From positions 1 through 64,000 of the forward strand of contig NZ_JACGWU010000006.1 in the NCBI RefSeq assembly GCF_014137865.1: DNA of 64,000 bases, written 5' to 3'. The notes beneath the pieces are model-generated. The model had not been told where the DNA came from. It did no database searches and worked only from the letters and a program-made list of their open reading frames with translations. The DNA is from Alpinimonas psychrophila. Lineage in GTDB: Bacteria; Actinomycetota; Actinomycetes; Actinomycetales; Microbacteriaceae. A program made the translations under genes and the position numbers. Each line of letters starts with the position of its first letter. Positions within the stretch are counted from its first letter, which is position 1. Positions 26,994 through 35,120 of this stretch are shown here, piece by piece.

Positions 26994-27917
26994 TCAGCCT
27001 AGTTCGGGCACGCCAAGGCCAAGAGCCCCCGCCGGAGATTGGATGAGCTCGATTTCGCTGCGCTTGATCCACTCGAGAGCAAGCGAGGCTCGGCGCACTT
27101 TTTCACGCCCCAGTAGGGATGCATAGTCGAGGTTGTGCATGCCAGCTGGGTAAATCGGAGTGCTGTTTCGAAGCCCAAACTTTGTGTACATCGGAGCGGC
27201 AATCGCAATCAACTCCGCGCTTTCATGACCTCGAACCACGCCACCCATGGCATCCGGAGCTTCCACATAGACATCGATGGGAAGGGAGGAGACTGCTCGA
27301 AGTTCAGCGATGAGTTCGGGCGTCAGGTCCGAGGGGACGTTCACCGTGGAGGCCCCCATCCGTTCCATCTGACGCATGGCGATGGGATTTGATGGCGCGA
27401 GCATGGCCGAGATCTTCCATACGGTGCTGGCCGGAAGGTCGCCAGCCTTCTGCATCCCTACGAGGACTTCCAGAAGACCGAGATCGGCGATGAGGAATCC
27501 GCGAATTCCATGCTCAGTGGCGCGCAAGACATCTTCAACGCCGTAGCGAAGTTGACGGGTTCCGCGCAATTGACCCGCCAATGCAGGGCCGTCGGCGGCC
27601 CGAGACTGAACACCAATGTCCCAGCCTTCACGAGGGCCAACGAACAGGGAAATCTCAATCCCGTTGTCGGATGCCATGAGAGCCATCTCATCGAGTTCCT
27701 TCTCGGTGATGAGCATTGAACCGCTGCCCTGAGACACGCGGTTAACGACGACACCGCGCTCCTTGGCTTCGGCAAGGACATGCCGTAAAATTGTGGGGTT
27801 CTCCACCGACGGGATTTCAATCCGGTAGTGCGCGCCGTCAGGAAAACGTTCTTCACTGGGGGCTACTGCGCTCACGGGCGCCAGTCCCAGGTCTGTCAAG
27901 AAGCGATCAGCTTTCAT
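26994..27917 (-). CDS. U32-peptidase-like TIM-barrel protein, possible lyase
   Basis: A 307-residue soluble protein I recognise as the U32-peptidase-like type found in sugar operons. It opens with a conserved N-terminal IEIPSVENPTILRHVLAEA, then RVSQGSGSML, SLFVGPREGWDIG and a C-terminal PIYPAGMHNLDYA. Repeating beta-alpha units indicate a TIM barrel. No proteolytic function has evidence here. It is the first gene of the dehydratase operon and shares its promoter region with the semialdehyde dehydrogenase. It could serve the unassigned 2-keto-3-deoxy-acid dehydratase or aldolase step, but this is a guess from context. Confidence 0.7.
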   Translation of the reverse strand: MKADRFLTDLGLAPVSAVAPSEERFPDGAHYRIEIPSVENPTILRHVLAEAKERGVVVNRVSQGSGSMLITEKELDEMALMASDNGIEISLFVGPREGWDIGVQSRAADGPALAGQLRGTRQLRYGVEDVLRATEHGIRGFLIADLGLLEVLVGMQKAGDLPASTVWKISAMLAPSNPIAMRQMERMGASTVNVPSDLTPELIAELRAVSSLPIDVYVEAPDAMGGVVRGHESAELIAIAAPMYTKFGLRNSTPIYPAGMHNLDYASLLGREKVRRASLALEWIKRSEIELIQSPAGALGLGVPELG

Positions 27918-27958
27918 GGAAGTCCTCCTATCGATATTGCATCGGATGCCGTAGACTG

Positions 27959-27982
27959 TTCGGTATTACCGAATCATGTTCT
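27959..27982. promoter_or_regulatory. IclR-type operator, divergent promoter 1
   Basis: A perfect 15-bp palindrome TTCGGTA-T-TACCGAA (27959-27973) is followed by TCA and TGTTCT. The string ATTACCGAA-N3-TGTTCT (27965-27982) recurs exactly at 34913-34930 in the other divergent promoter of the same pathway. The nearest suitable regulator is the IclR gene at 36.3 kb. The site lies between the U32/dehydratase operon and the semialdehyde dehydrogenase gene. Confidence 0.7.
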
Positions 27983-28082
27983 ACTATACCAAACTTTACG
28001 GACCGGATGCTTGCGATGTCAACCACGTTCTTGAGCGTCACATGCTTGTCCAATCCTTCATCTTCAGAAAGAGCGACTCCTT

Positions 28083-29615
28083 ATGTCTGCACCAGAAGCA
28101 CACGTCTCCACCACGACCGATGTTGTTGCGCTAGAAGTTGACGTCATTGCTCGGATTGCGGCTGGTGCCGCTTCTGCCTGGGCTGGCCTTGAACCGGCCC
28201 GCAGAGCTGGTGCTCTCGTTGCGGCCGCAGATGCACTGCAACTGTCTCGGGACGAGCTCGTTGCCATTGCCATGACAGAAACCGGGCTTTCTGAAGCAAG
28301 GCTCAACGGCGAACTGACGCGAACGGCCGTTCAGCTGAAGCTCTTCGCTGAGACCATCGTGGATGGCACGTATCTTGATGTGCGCTTGGATGCCGCCGAT
28401 CCTGAGTTTGTCTTGGGGCCGCGACCTGATGTCCGTCGCTATCTCCTCGCTCTCGGTCCCGTCGTCAACTTTGCCGCCAGCAACTTTCCGTTTGCCTTCT
28501 CCGTGGCTGGCGGAGATACCGCCGCAGCGCTCGCCGCCGGGTGTCCCGTGATTGTGAAGGCCCACTCGGGGCATCCGAAACTCTCCGTGCGCACGGGAGA
28601 AATTGTGGCGGCGGCTCTCGAAGGGGCGGGGGCTCCTCACGGAACGCTTCAGGTCATTTCCGGTCAGGCCCACGGCGTAGCAATGCTCCAACACTCCCTC
28701 ATCAGGGCGGGAAGTTTTACGGGCTCGATCCGGGTTGGCACTTATCTCGCCCAGGTTGCCGCGGCACGGTCCGTTCCCATCCCTTTCTTTGGGGAACTGG
28801 GAAGCGTCAATCCTGTGTTTGTCACGGCCGGAGCCCTGGCCGAACGAAACGACGCCATCGCCGACGGTTTTGTCACCAGCGTTTCTGGGTCCGCGGGGCA
28901 GTTGTGCACCAAACCAGGCTTCCTCTTCGTCCCCGCTTCCGCCTCCGAGGCCCTGCAGGCTCGCATTGCTCAGGCCACCACTGGACTTTCGGAGCACCGA
29001 CTCTTGAACCCAGGAATTGCGTCGGGGTATCGCGAACGTCGCGAAACAATTCTGGCAACCCCCGGCGTGACAACAATTACACAAGGCTCCCTTCGCATCG
29101 ATGAAAATGGCCAAGGATGGGCGACGCCAACCATTGCTCGCGTCTCCGTCGCCGATCTTCTGGCTGCAAAAGTGCAGCTAAGTGAAGAAGCGTTTGGGCC
29201 CCTCGCAATCGTGGTGGAGTATGAAAATGAAAGCCTGCCCGAGGTTGCGGAAGCCCTCTTCGAGGGAAACCTTACGGGGACAATTCATTCAGCCGCGGGG
29301 GAAGACACGACAGCCCTTCGTTCGCTTATCGAGTGGCTCACAGAGAACGTTGGCCGCGTGCTCTTCGACGGTTGGCCCACCGGCGTGGCCGTCACCCCCG
29401 CAATGCAACATGGAGGACCGTGGCCCGCAACGACAAATGACTCCAGCACCTCCGTCGGAACGGCCGCAATCGGACGTTTCCTTCGCCCGGTGGCATTCCA
29501 GAATGCGCCACAGGCTCTGCTTCCGGCCGCGCTCACAGACGCCAACCCGTGGCTCGTTCCTCAGCGTCGCAGTCCCGCCGGAGAGTCGGCGTCGTGGGGA
29601 GATCTGAACGGCTAA
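28083..29615 (+). CDS. NADP-type aldehyde dehydrogenase (2-ketoglutarate semialdehyde class)
   Basis: A 510-residue aldehyde dehydrogenase of the class that oxidises 2-oxoglutarate semialdehyde in oxidative pentose and sugar-acid pathways. Catalytic Glu is in FFGELGSVNP (about residue 238) and catalytic Cys in SGSAGQLCTKPG (about 274). The cofactor region VVNFAASNFPFAFSVAGGDT is characteristic of this class. Its promoter region carries the IclR-type palindrome and faces the dehydratase operon. Its stop codon overlaps that of the convergent lactonase gene. It probably makes 2-oxoglutarate or another dicarboxylate as the pathway's final step. Confidence 0.87.
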   Translation: MSAPEAHVSTTTDVVALEVDVIARIAAGAASAWAGLEPARRAGALVAAADALQLSRDELVAIAMTETGLSEARLNGELTRTAVQLKLFAETIVDGTYLDVRLDAADPEFVLGPRPDVRRYLLALGPVVNFAASNFPFAFSVAGGDTAAALAAGCPVIVKAHSGHPKLSVRTGEIVAAALEGAGAPHGTLQVISGQAHGVAMLQHSLIRAGSFTGSIRVGTYLAQVAAARSVPIPFFGELGSVNPVFVTAGALAERNDAIADGFVTSVSGSAGQLCTKPGFLFVPASASEALQARIAQATTGLSEHRLLNPGIASGYRERRETILATPGVTTITQGSLRIDENGQGWATPTIARVSVADLLAAKVQLSEEAFGPLAIVVEYENESLPEVAEALFEGNLTGTIHSAAGEDTTALRSLIEWLTENVGRVLFDGWPTGVAVTPAMQHGGPWPATTNDSSTSVGTAAIGRFLRPVAFQNAPQALLPAALTDANPWLVPQRRSPAGESASWGDLNG

Positions 29616-30496
29616 CCGCGGAAGCGGTAGGCCGCGGTCCCTCGCACTCCAACGTTGGCGGAGAAAAGATCTCCGGCGTTCGGTTCCGTTGCGCGCGCCT
29701 CCGGGGTCATGCCTTCCCACGCCGACGTCACATACAGACGGTCCAACGAGGATGACCCGAAACTGGCGCATGTGGGCTGACTCACCGGTAGCGTCATCTG
29801 ACGAAGCGCCTGACCCCCCGGGCTGATTCGCTTGATAGCGGAGCCACCCCACATGGCCAACCACACGGCACCCTCGGCGTCAATCGTGAGTCCGTCAGGG
29901 GTTCCCTGTGATTGCGGGAAATCGATGAGGTTGGCACGCCGTGGTCCGATTTTTCCCGTGTCACAGTCGTAGCCGTACTGTCGAATTGACTGCTCACCGG
30001 AGTCAACGAAGTAAAGCGTTTCCCCGTCCAAAGACCAGGCAAGGCCGTTGGATTCGAGGAGCCCCTGGAGGATCACGTCAATGTGACCATCGGCATGCAG
30101 CTGGATGAGCTCCCCCGTGCTGTCGCCCGTCTGAGAAACAATCCCCGCGAGGAAGCGGCCTGCGGGGTCACATGCCGCATCGTTAAAGCGCATACCGTCA
30201 CCGACAGGCGCCGCCACTGGGTCACGATCACTCACGCCGCGGGCATCCCTAAAGACAAAGTTTCGGTCTACGGCAGCGACGAGACCGCCGTCGCGGCGCA
30301 GGCCAACCGCGCCCAGAGCCTCCCCCAGCCGTTCCCCTGATTCCAGCCCGTGCATGTCAAGACGCCGTACCGTGCCACCGAAGACATCAACCCACGTGAT
30401 GCTCTCCGTCGTCTCGTCCCAGAGCGGATGTTCCCCCAGCTCACACCCGGCAGCGACCTCCACGTGCCACTCAACGGGCGAAACGGCGTCGGTCAC
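29612..30496 (-). CDS. SMP-30/gluconolactonase-family lactonase
   Basis: A 294-residue six-bladed beta-propeller of the SMP-30 family. The metal-site signatures are GCELGEHPLWDE near the N-terminus (Glu ligand), NDAACDPAGRFLAGI, and ESNGLAWSLDGETLYFVDS (Asn and Asp ligands). These enzymes open sugar lactones to aldonates. The ATG overlaps the permease stop (ATGA), placing it in the transporter operon. It links the dehydrogenase at 35.1 kb to the IlvD-type dehydratase. Confidence 0.9.
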   Translation of the reverse strand: MTDAVSPVEWHVEVAAGCELGEHPLWDETTESITWVDVFGGTVRRLDMHGLESGERLGEALGAVGLRRDGGLVAAVDRNFVFRDARGVSDRDPVAAPVGDGMRFNDAACDPAGRFLAGIVSQTGDSTGELIQLHADGHIDVILQGLLESNGLAWSLDGETLYFVDSGEQSIRQYGYDCDTGKIGPRRANLIDFPQSQGTPDGLTIDAEGAVWLAMWGGSAIKRISPGGQALRQMTLPVSQPTCASFGSSSLDRLYVTSAWEGMTPEARATEPNAGDLFSANVGVRGTAAYRFRG

Positions 30497-31374
30497 TTCC
30501 CCATTCCGGCCGTCAGGCCAGAAACCAACTGCCGCTGGAAAACGAGGTACACGATGATCGCAGGGATCGCACTCAGCAAAGAGCCCGCCATCAAAACAGG
30601 AATATCTGTGACGCGCCCGGTCGCCAACACTCCGAGGCCCACCGTGACCGTTCGAAGGTCGGTGTTTTGCAAAAACAGCAAACCGATAAGGAGGTCACCC
30701 CAAATTTGGATGAACTGCAGGACGATAACTGTGACGACTGCTGGGATTGACAGGGGCAAAGCGATACGGAGGAAAACGCGCCAGTAACCCAATCCATCGA
30801 TGACGGCAGCTTCAATGAGTTCATCGGGAATGCCCCGATAAAAAGCCGTCATCAGAAAAGTCGCGAAGGGCGTACCCAAGGCCGCGTAGATCAGTACGGC
30901 GCCGGTGTAGGAGTTCAGCATGTTGAACTGTGCCAGGTTAACGTAGGCGGGAATGATGATCGACTGCATGGGAATCAGCATCGCTGAAATGATGAGCAGA
31001 AAGACGAGCGTCGCTCGGCGATACCGAAGTTTGGCAAAGGCAAAACCTGCGGTAGTACTCACGGAAACAATGATGATGAGGGCAAGCACACAAACAATGG
31101 TGGAGTTTGCCAGTTGTTGCCCGACAGGCAAAATATCGAAGAGCTTGGCCCAGCTATCGAAGGAATACCCCTCCATGCCGCGAAATTGAGCGTTGCTCTT
31201 GAACGAGGCATCAATCATGAACCAAAAAGGGTAGAACATGATGAAAGCCCCCGCAGCCATCACCACAAAGAGAATCACTCGCCGAGGAGAAACTTTCTTT
31301 TTCGCCACCACTTTGCCGGCCGAACGGGTCGACCGAATGGAGGCGAGTCTTTCGGTAATTGTGGGAATGGGCAC
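30493..31374 (-). CDS. Sugar ABC transporter permease (MalG family)
   Basis: A 293-residue permease with six helices and the EAA ATPase-docking loop (ELIEAAVIDGLGYWRVFLRI) near residue 200. The GTG start at 31374 is chosen for the GGAGG seven bases upstream. A longer open frame would run into the partner permease. It pairs with the MalF-type protein encoded one base upstream. No ATPase gene is linked. Actinobacterial sugar importers of this class often share one MsiK-type ATPase encoded elsewhere. Confidence 0.92.
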   Translation of the reverse strand: MPIPTITERLASIRSTRSAGKVVAKKKVSPRRVILFVVMAAGAFIMFYPFWFMIDASFKSNAQFRGMEGYSFDSWAKLFDILPVGQQLANSTIVCVLALIIIVSVSTTAGFAFAKLRYRRATLVFLLIISAMLIPMQSIIIPAYVNLAQFNMLNSYTGAVLIYAALGTPFATFLMTAFYRGIPDELIEAAVIDGLGYWRVFLRIALPLSIPAVVTVIVLQFIQIWGDLLIGLLFLQNTDLRTVTVGLGVLATGRVTDIPVLMAGSLLSAIPAIIVYLVFQRQLVSGLTAGMGK

Positions 31375-31375
31375 G

Positions 31376-32278
31376 TTAGTCCTCCGAACGAAGAAGCTTG
31401 AGTTGAAGGATGCCAATGACGCCCATGATGATGAACAGCACGACGCCAAGAAGTGCGCCGGTGCCGAAGGCGCCGCGAGCGAATGCCGTCTGGTAGACGA
31501 AGAATTCTAGCGTCGTCGTTCCGTAACCCGGGCCGCCTCCCGTCATAACGAAAATAAGGCTGAAGAGCGCTGTGAAGGCGGTAATCATCGACATGATGAA
31601 GGCAAACTGGATGAAAGGCTTGAGCTGAGGCATCGTGATCGAGAAGAAAACCCGAAGCGGGCCAGCACCATCCATTCGTGCCGCCTCATGGAGACTCGGA
31701 TCGAGGGTGGCCATTCCCGTCAGGAAGATGATGGTGTTGGTGCCCACCATGGACCACACGAACGTCACGGCCACAGCGAAGAGTGCCGTGTCTTCATGCG
31801 CCAGAAAATCTGTCTGAATAGCGGCCAATCCAATGTTGGCAAAGATTCCGTTGAGGAGGCCTTCCTGCGCAAAGAAGCGTGCGGAGACCATGCCGATGAC
31901 GACCCACGAAATTGCCGTTGGGAGAAAGTAGATGACGCGAAAGAGCTTCCAACCGAAGACATGTTCGTGGAGCACGGCAGCAATCCCCATGGGAATCACA
32001 ATCGCAAACGGTACCGACAGCAGAAGAAGGCCATTGTTGAGGAGCACTCGCCAGAACGTTGGATTGAGAAAAAGATTGATATACGTTTCAGGCCCCACCC
32101 AGGTCGTGGTGAGTCCGTCCCACTTCGTCATGGAGTAATAGACGGCCTGAATAATGGGGATGCCCAGCAGCAAAACAACGAGCAGAAAAGCCGGGAGGCT
32201 GAGAATGATGCCCATCCGGCGGCGGCTATCGCTCAGTCGCGGTGTCCTGCTCCGCTGAAGGGTAAAAATGTTTGTCAT
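31376..32278 (-). CDS. Sugar ABC transporter permease (MalF family)
   Basis: A 300-residue permease with six helices and the docking loop HEAARMDGAGPLRVFFSITM near residue 205. It is the partner of the MalG-type protein, and together they form the channel for the sugar bound by the family-1 lipoprotein. ATG 32278 begins MTNIFTLQRS. A TTG eight codons upstream is a weaker alternative. It follows the binding-protein gene after about 100 nt. Confidence 0.92.
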   Translation of the reverse strand: MTNIFTLQRSRTPRLSDSRRRMGIILSLPAFLLVVLLLGIPIIQAVYYSMTKWDGLTTTWVGPETYINLFLNPTFWRVLLNNGLLLLSVPFAIVIPMGIAAVLHEHVFGWKLFRVIYFLPTAISWVVIGMVSARFFAQEGLLNGIFANIGLAAIQTDFLAHEDTALFAVAVTFVWSMVGTNTIIFLTGMATLDPSLHEAARMDGAGPLRVFFSITMPQLKPFIQFAFIMSMITAFTALFSLIFVMTGGGPGYGTTTLEFFVYQTAFARGAFGTGALLGVVLFIIMGVIGILQLKLLRSED

Positions 32279-32376
32279 CTGAAGAAATCTTTCTTGGTCC
32301 AAGTGGATCGTTGGGCCAGCGGAGCGAGAATTTCCACCCTACTGGCCCAACGAGGACTGCAGCTTTCGAGCCGTGC

Positions 32377-33660
32377 TTACTTCTTTTGCTCGGCGGGCAG
32401 TTGGTTCCACGCTTGCGCCATTTGCGCGAGCGCATCCTTGGGTGTCATGTTTCCACCCAAGACCGATGGGAGGACCTTGCCGCCGACATCGACAACATCA
32501 CCCTGGATGACGTTATCAATCATGGGGTACCTCGTGAAGCCGAACTGTCCAGCGAAGTCGAGCATCTCCTGGTTGACAGGGTTGGACGTCTTTGCACCAT
32601 TGACGGAGGAAATCAGGCCAGACTCGTCCATGATTTTGACAGCGGCATCCGTGGTGAGGAACGCGAGGAAGTCTGCCGCTGCTTGCTGATGCGTCGAGCT
32701 CTTCATGATTCCAAAACCGTTACCAGGGAATTCAACAACGCCCTTGATGGAGGTGTCGGAGAAGGGCGGAACGAAGGCGGCTACATCGGTACCCATGGCA
32801 TCGGTAAACAGTGCCGTATCCCACGTGCCATCGATGATCATGGCAGCTTTACCTGACGTGAAGTCCTCGAGGTTGTCGGTCTTCGTGAGAACGTCGGAGT
32901 TGGTGCACCCGTTTGTCTTCATTGCAGCCCACTTGGTGAGCTGATCGATGTTCTTTTGAGAGTCCCACGCGACTGTGCCGTTCAAGAGGTTCGCCCATTC
33001 ATCGACCGTGTAGGCACCGATCATGGCATAGCTGGCGTCATACCACGTGTAGAACGTAGCTCCCAGAGTTTGTCCGCCGTTGCCGTAAACCACGGGGGTG
33101 ATTCCGGCCGCATTCAGCTTGTCACAGGCCGCATAGAGTTCGCTCCAGTTGGTCGGCACGCTCGAAATGCCTGCTGCCGCAAAAGCTTTTTTGCTGTAGA
33201 AGCCCATGTAGAACTGCTTCTCGAAGGGCATGACATAGGGGCCATTTGCCGAGTCGAAGCCGTCGGCCACGTAATCCAAGCCGTCGACTTTGGCGAGGTC
33301 CGCTGCGGGAACAAGGCCATCAAGATTCACAAGAAGATCTTTGTACTTCAGGGTGAAGAGCCCGGTCCACATGACGGCAAGGTCCGGCCCCGTCTTGGAA
33401 ATTGCACTCGCCTGGATCAACGAGAAGTAGTTGTCTCCTGGCTGGCTCACAACATCGAAGGTGACGTTGGGGTGAAGCTTCGTATACGCATCCGTTAGAT
33501 TCTGCGTTGCAATCGCGTTTTGCTGAGTACCGAAGTTATGCCAGAGAGTGAGCTTGACCGGATCAGTATCCGACGTTCCGGAACTAGAGGCCCCACCGGC
33601 ACAGCCCGCCAGCGCGAGAACAGTGACCGCGAGAGCCGCGAATAATGGTAGCTTTCTCAT
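32377..33660 (-). CDS. Family-1 sugar-binding lipoprotein
   Basis: A 427-residue extracellular solute-binding protein. The lipoprotein signal is AALAVTVLALAGCAGG (Cys19). The mature domain opens with KLTLWHNFGTQQ, typical of family-1 sugar-binding proteins, and includes VMWTGLFTLKYKDLLV. It captures the mono- or oligosaccharide or sugar acid that feeds the oxidative pathway. It follows the M24-like gene after 83 nt in the same operon. Confidence 0.92.
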   Translation of the reverse strand: MRKLPLFAALAVTVLALAGCAGGASSSGTSDTDPVKLTLWHNFGTQQNAIATQNLTDAYTKLHPNVTFDVVSQPGDNYFSLIQASAISKTGPDLAVMWTGLFTLKYKDLLVNLDGLVPAADLAKVDGLDYVADGFDSANGPYVMPFEKQFYMGFYSKKAFAAAGISSVPTNWSELYAACDKLNAAGITPVVYGNGGQTLGATFYTWYDASYAMIGAYTVDEWANLLNGTVAWDSQKNIDQLTKWAAMKTNGCTNSDVLTKTDNLEDFTSGKAAMIIDGTWDTALFTDAMGTDVAAFVPPFSDTSIKGVVEFPGNGFGIMKSSTHQQAAADFLAFLTTDAAVKIMDESGLISSVNGAKTSNPVNQEMLDFAGQFGFTRYPMIDNVIQGDVVDVGGKVLPSVLGGNMTPKDALAQMAQAWNQLPAEQKK

Positions 33661-33743
33661 TTCTTCCTCCTGTGTTGAATGCGCTGCCTCGTGGCTGCGG
33701 CTTGGTGTGAACGTCGCGGGTTGCGACGAAATTTATGCCCCTG

Positions 33744-34895
33744 TTAGAGCATCAAAATATCCGGTCGTAAAAATTGAGTTTCCGGCACCAATGTCGTCGG
33801 CCAGCCGGGAGCAGAAGTGATCCATTCGTGGGCGCCGTTCTTACCGACGATGTAGGTATCTTCGTCTTTGCCGCCACCGGCCACACTTGGATTCCATGCG
33901 ACCGCATTTCCCGGGGAAATCGGTTCCTGCCACCAGCGACTGTCAGTTTGCACCGGCGAAATTTCAAACTCTCGCTGAGCGTAGCCAATGGGCCCACCCT
34001 GGTAATGTTCCCGCCACGCACCGGAGTGCCCCTCGGCGGCATACGCCTCATCGATAGCCTCCAGGACCGATCCATAGGTGCTGCCGGAGAGATGCGCCGA
34101 CAAGGTCTTGACATGAATTCTTTTCGCAGCCGCGAGCCCCTCGAGCAATGACTCCGCTGGCTTTCCAGCCGAGGCGTATCGGGTCAATGCGACATGGAGT
34201 CCTGAGCGCCGCGCAACGAGTACGGCCATAACTAGTCGGTTTGCGCTAGCCCCCCGCGCGATCGGGTGTCGAAACTTCGCTATCCGGTCGTCAGCTCCGA
34301 CGAGGAGGACCGGGCAGTCCGCACCCACCAACTCCATAGCTGCCGAGATTCTGGCCTGAATCTGAAAATCCGTCTCGCCCGGTGTCCAGGCCTTCAGCAC
34401 CTCTTGGACGGCGGCGGTTGCGTCGCGCCCCAAACTGCGAAGCTCGTCGGTCTCAGCGGAACACAGACTCATTCGCGCCGAGATGATGTCGTCCGAAATA
34501 TCAAGCCCAAATCCAGGATGTCCATCCGAGCCAATTTTGTGGAGATCCACGTCTCCGGCAACGCCAAGAGCAAGGGCACTCGCATTGACCATCGCTACGG
34601 CATCCCACCACGGAACCCCCACCACGTCGATGCCGAAAAGCTCGGGTTGCATCTCTGCGATGAGGCGCGGAGCTTCAATCTGCGTCGTGACAATGACACA
34701 ACGACTCGCGCTGATGCACACCCACACAAGGTCTGTGGCGGCGGTGCGGTCGATCGGTGGATTCATGCCCCCGGTGACCCACGCCACGGCTCCTGGCGTT
34801 GTGAGCACAACATTTTCGATGCCCTTTTTCTCCTGAAGTCGCCGAACAGCAACGAGCGCGTGCGAGATTCGCTCCGCCCTGAGGTGATCGCCCAT
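33744..34895 (-). CDS. M24 (prolidase/creatinase-fold) protein lacking metal aspartates
   Basis: A 383-residue protein with the creatinase/aminopeptidase-P two-domain plan. The N-terminal domain has NVVLTTPGAVAWVTGG and the pita-bread domain starts near residue 150. The strand that normally carries two metal Asp residues reads RLVMAVLVARRSGLHVALTRY, with neither Asp. HYQGGPIGY and GGGKDEDTYIVG retain a His and a Glu region. It is therefore probably not a standard metallopeptidase. It may be a metal-free creatinase-like hydrolase or a binding protein. It is the first gene of the transporter/lactonase operon, downstream of the second IclR-type site. Confidence 0.75.
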   Translation of the reverse strand: MGDHLRAERISHALVAVRRLQEKKGIENVVLTTPGAVAWVTGGMNPPIDRTAATDLVWVCISASRCVIVTTQIEAPRLIAEMQPELFGIDVVGVPWWDAVAMVNASALALGVAGDVDLHKIGSDGHPGFGLDISDDIISARMSLCSAETDELRSLGRDATAAVQEVLKAWTPGETDFQIQARISAAMELVGADCPVLLVGADDRIAKFRHPIARGASANRLVMAVLVARRSGLHVALTRYASAGKPAESLLEGLAAAKRIHVKTLSAHLSGSTYGSVLEAIDEAYAAEGHSGAWREHYQGGPIGYAQREFEISPVQTDSRWWQEPISPGNAVAWNPSVAGGGKDEDTYIVGKNGAHEWITSAPGWPTTLVPETQFLRPDILML

Positions 34896-34906
34896 GATTC
34901 TCCGTG

Positions 34907-34930
34907 TTCTGCATTACCGAACATTGTTCT
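34907..34930. promoter_or_regulatory. IclR-type operator, divergent promoter 2
   Basis: ATTACCGAA-CAT-TGTTCT (34913-34930) repeats the motif at 27965-27982, differing only in the three spacer bases. It contains a perfect palindrome GAACA-T-TGTTC (34919-34929). It lies 18 bp upstream of the M24-like gene, in the gap shared with the zinc dehydrogenase gene. This suggests one regulator coordinates both divergent promoters. Confidence 0.7.
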
Positions 34931-35120
34931 GTTCTGTGGTAGACAGAGTGTTGCATGCTCCCACGGGAGTGTCAAGGATGATCGACCCGACACGCACTGA
35001 AGAAACACAACCGTTACGTTGACCCCCGAGTTCTTAGGTCAACCCCACTAATGTGTGAGGAACTGCTTCGATCGGGTCGGGCACCTCGGGACCCTCGCCC
35101 AGATGAATGGAAGGCACACT

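Noticed and set aside
30493-33660. Missing ATPase for the MalFG-type importer as something novel
   Set aside because: Actinobacterial importers of this class commonly use a shared MsiK-type ATPase encoded elsewhere.
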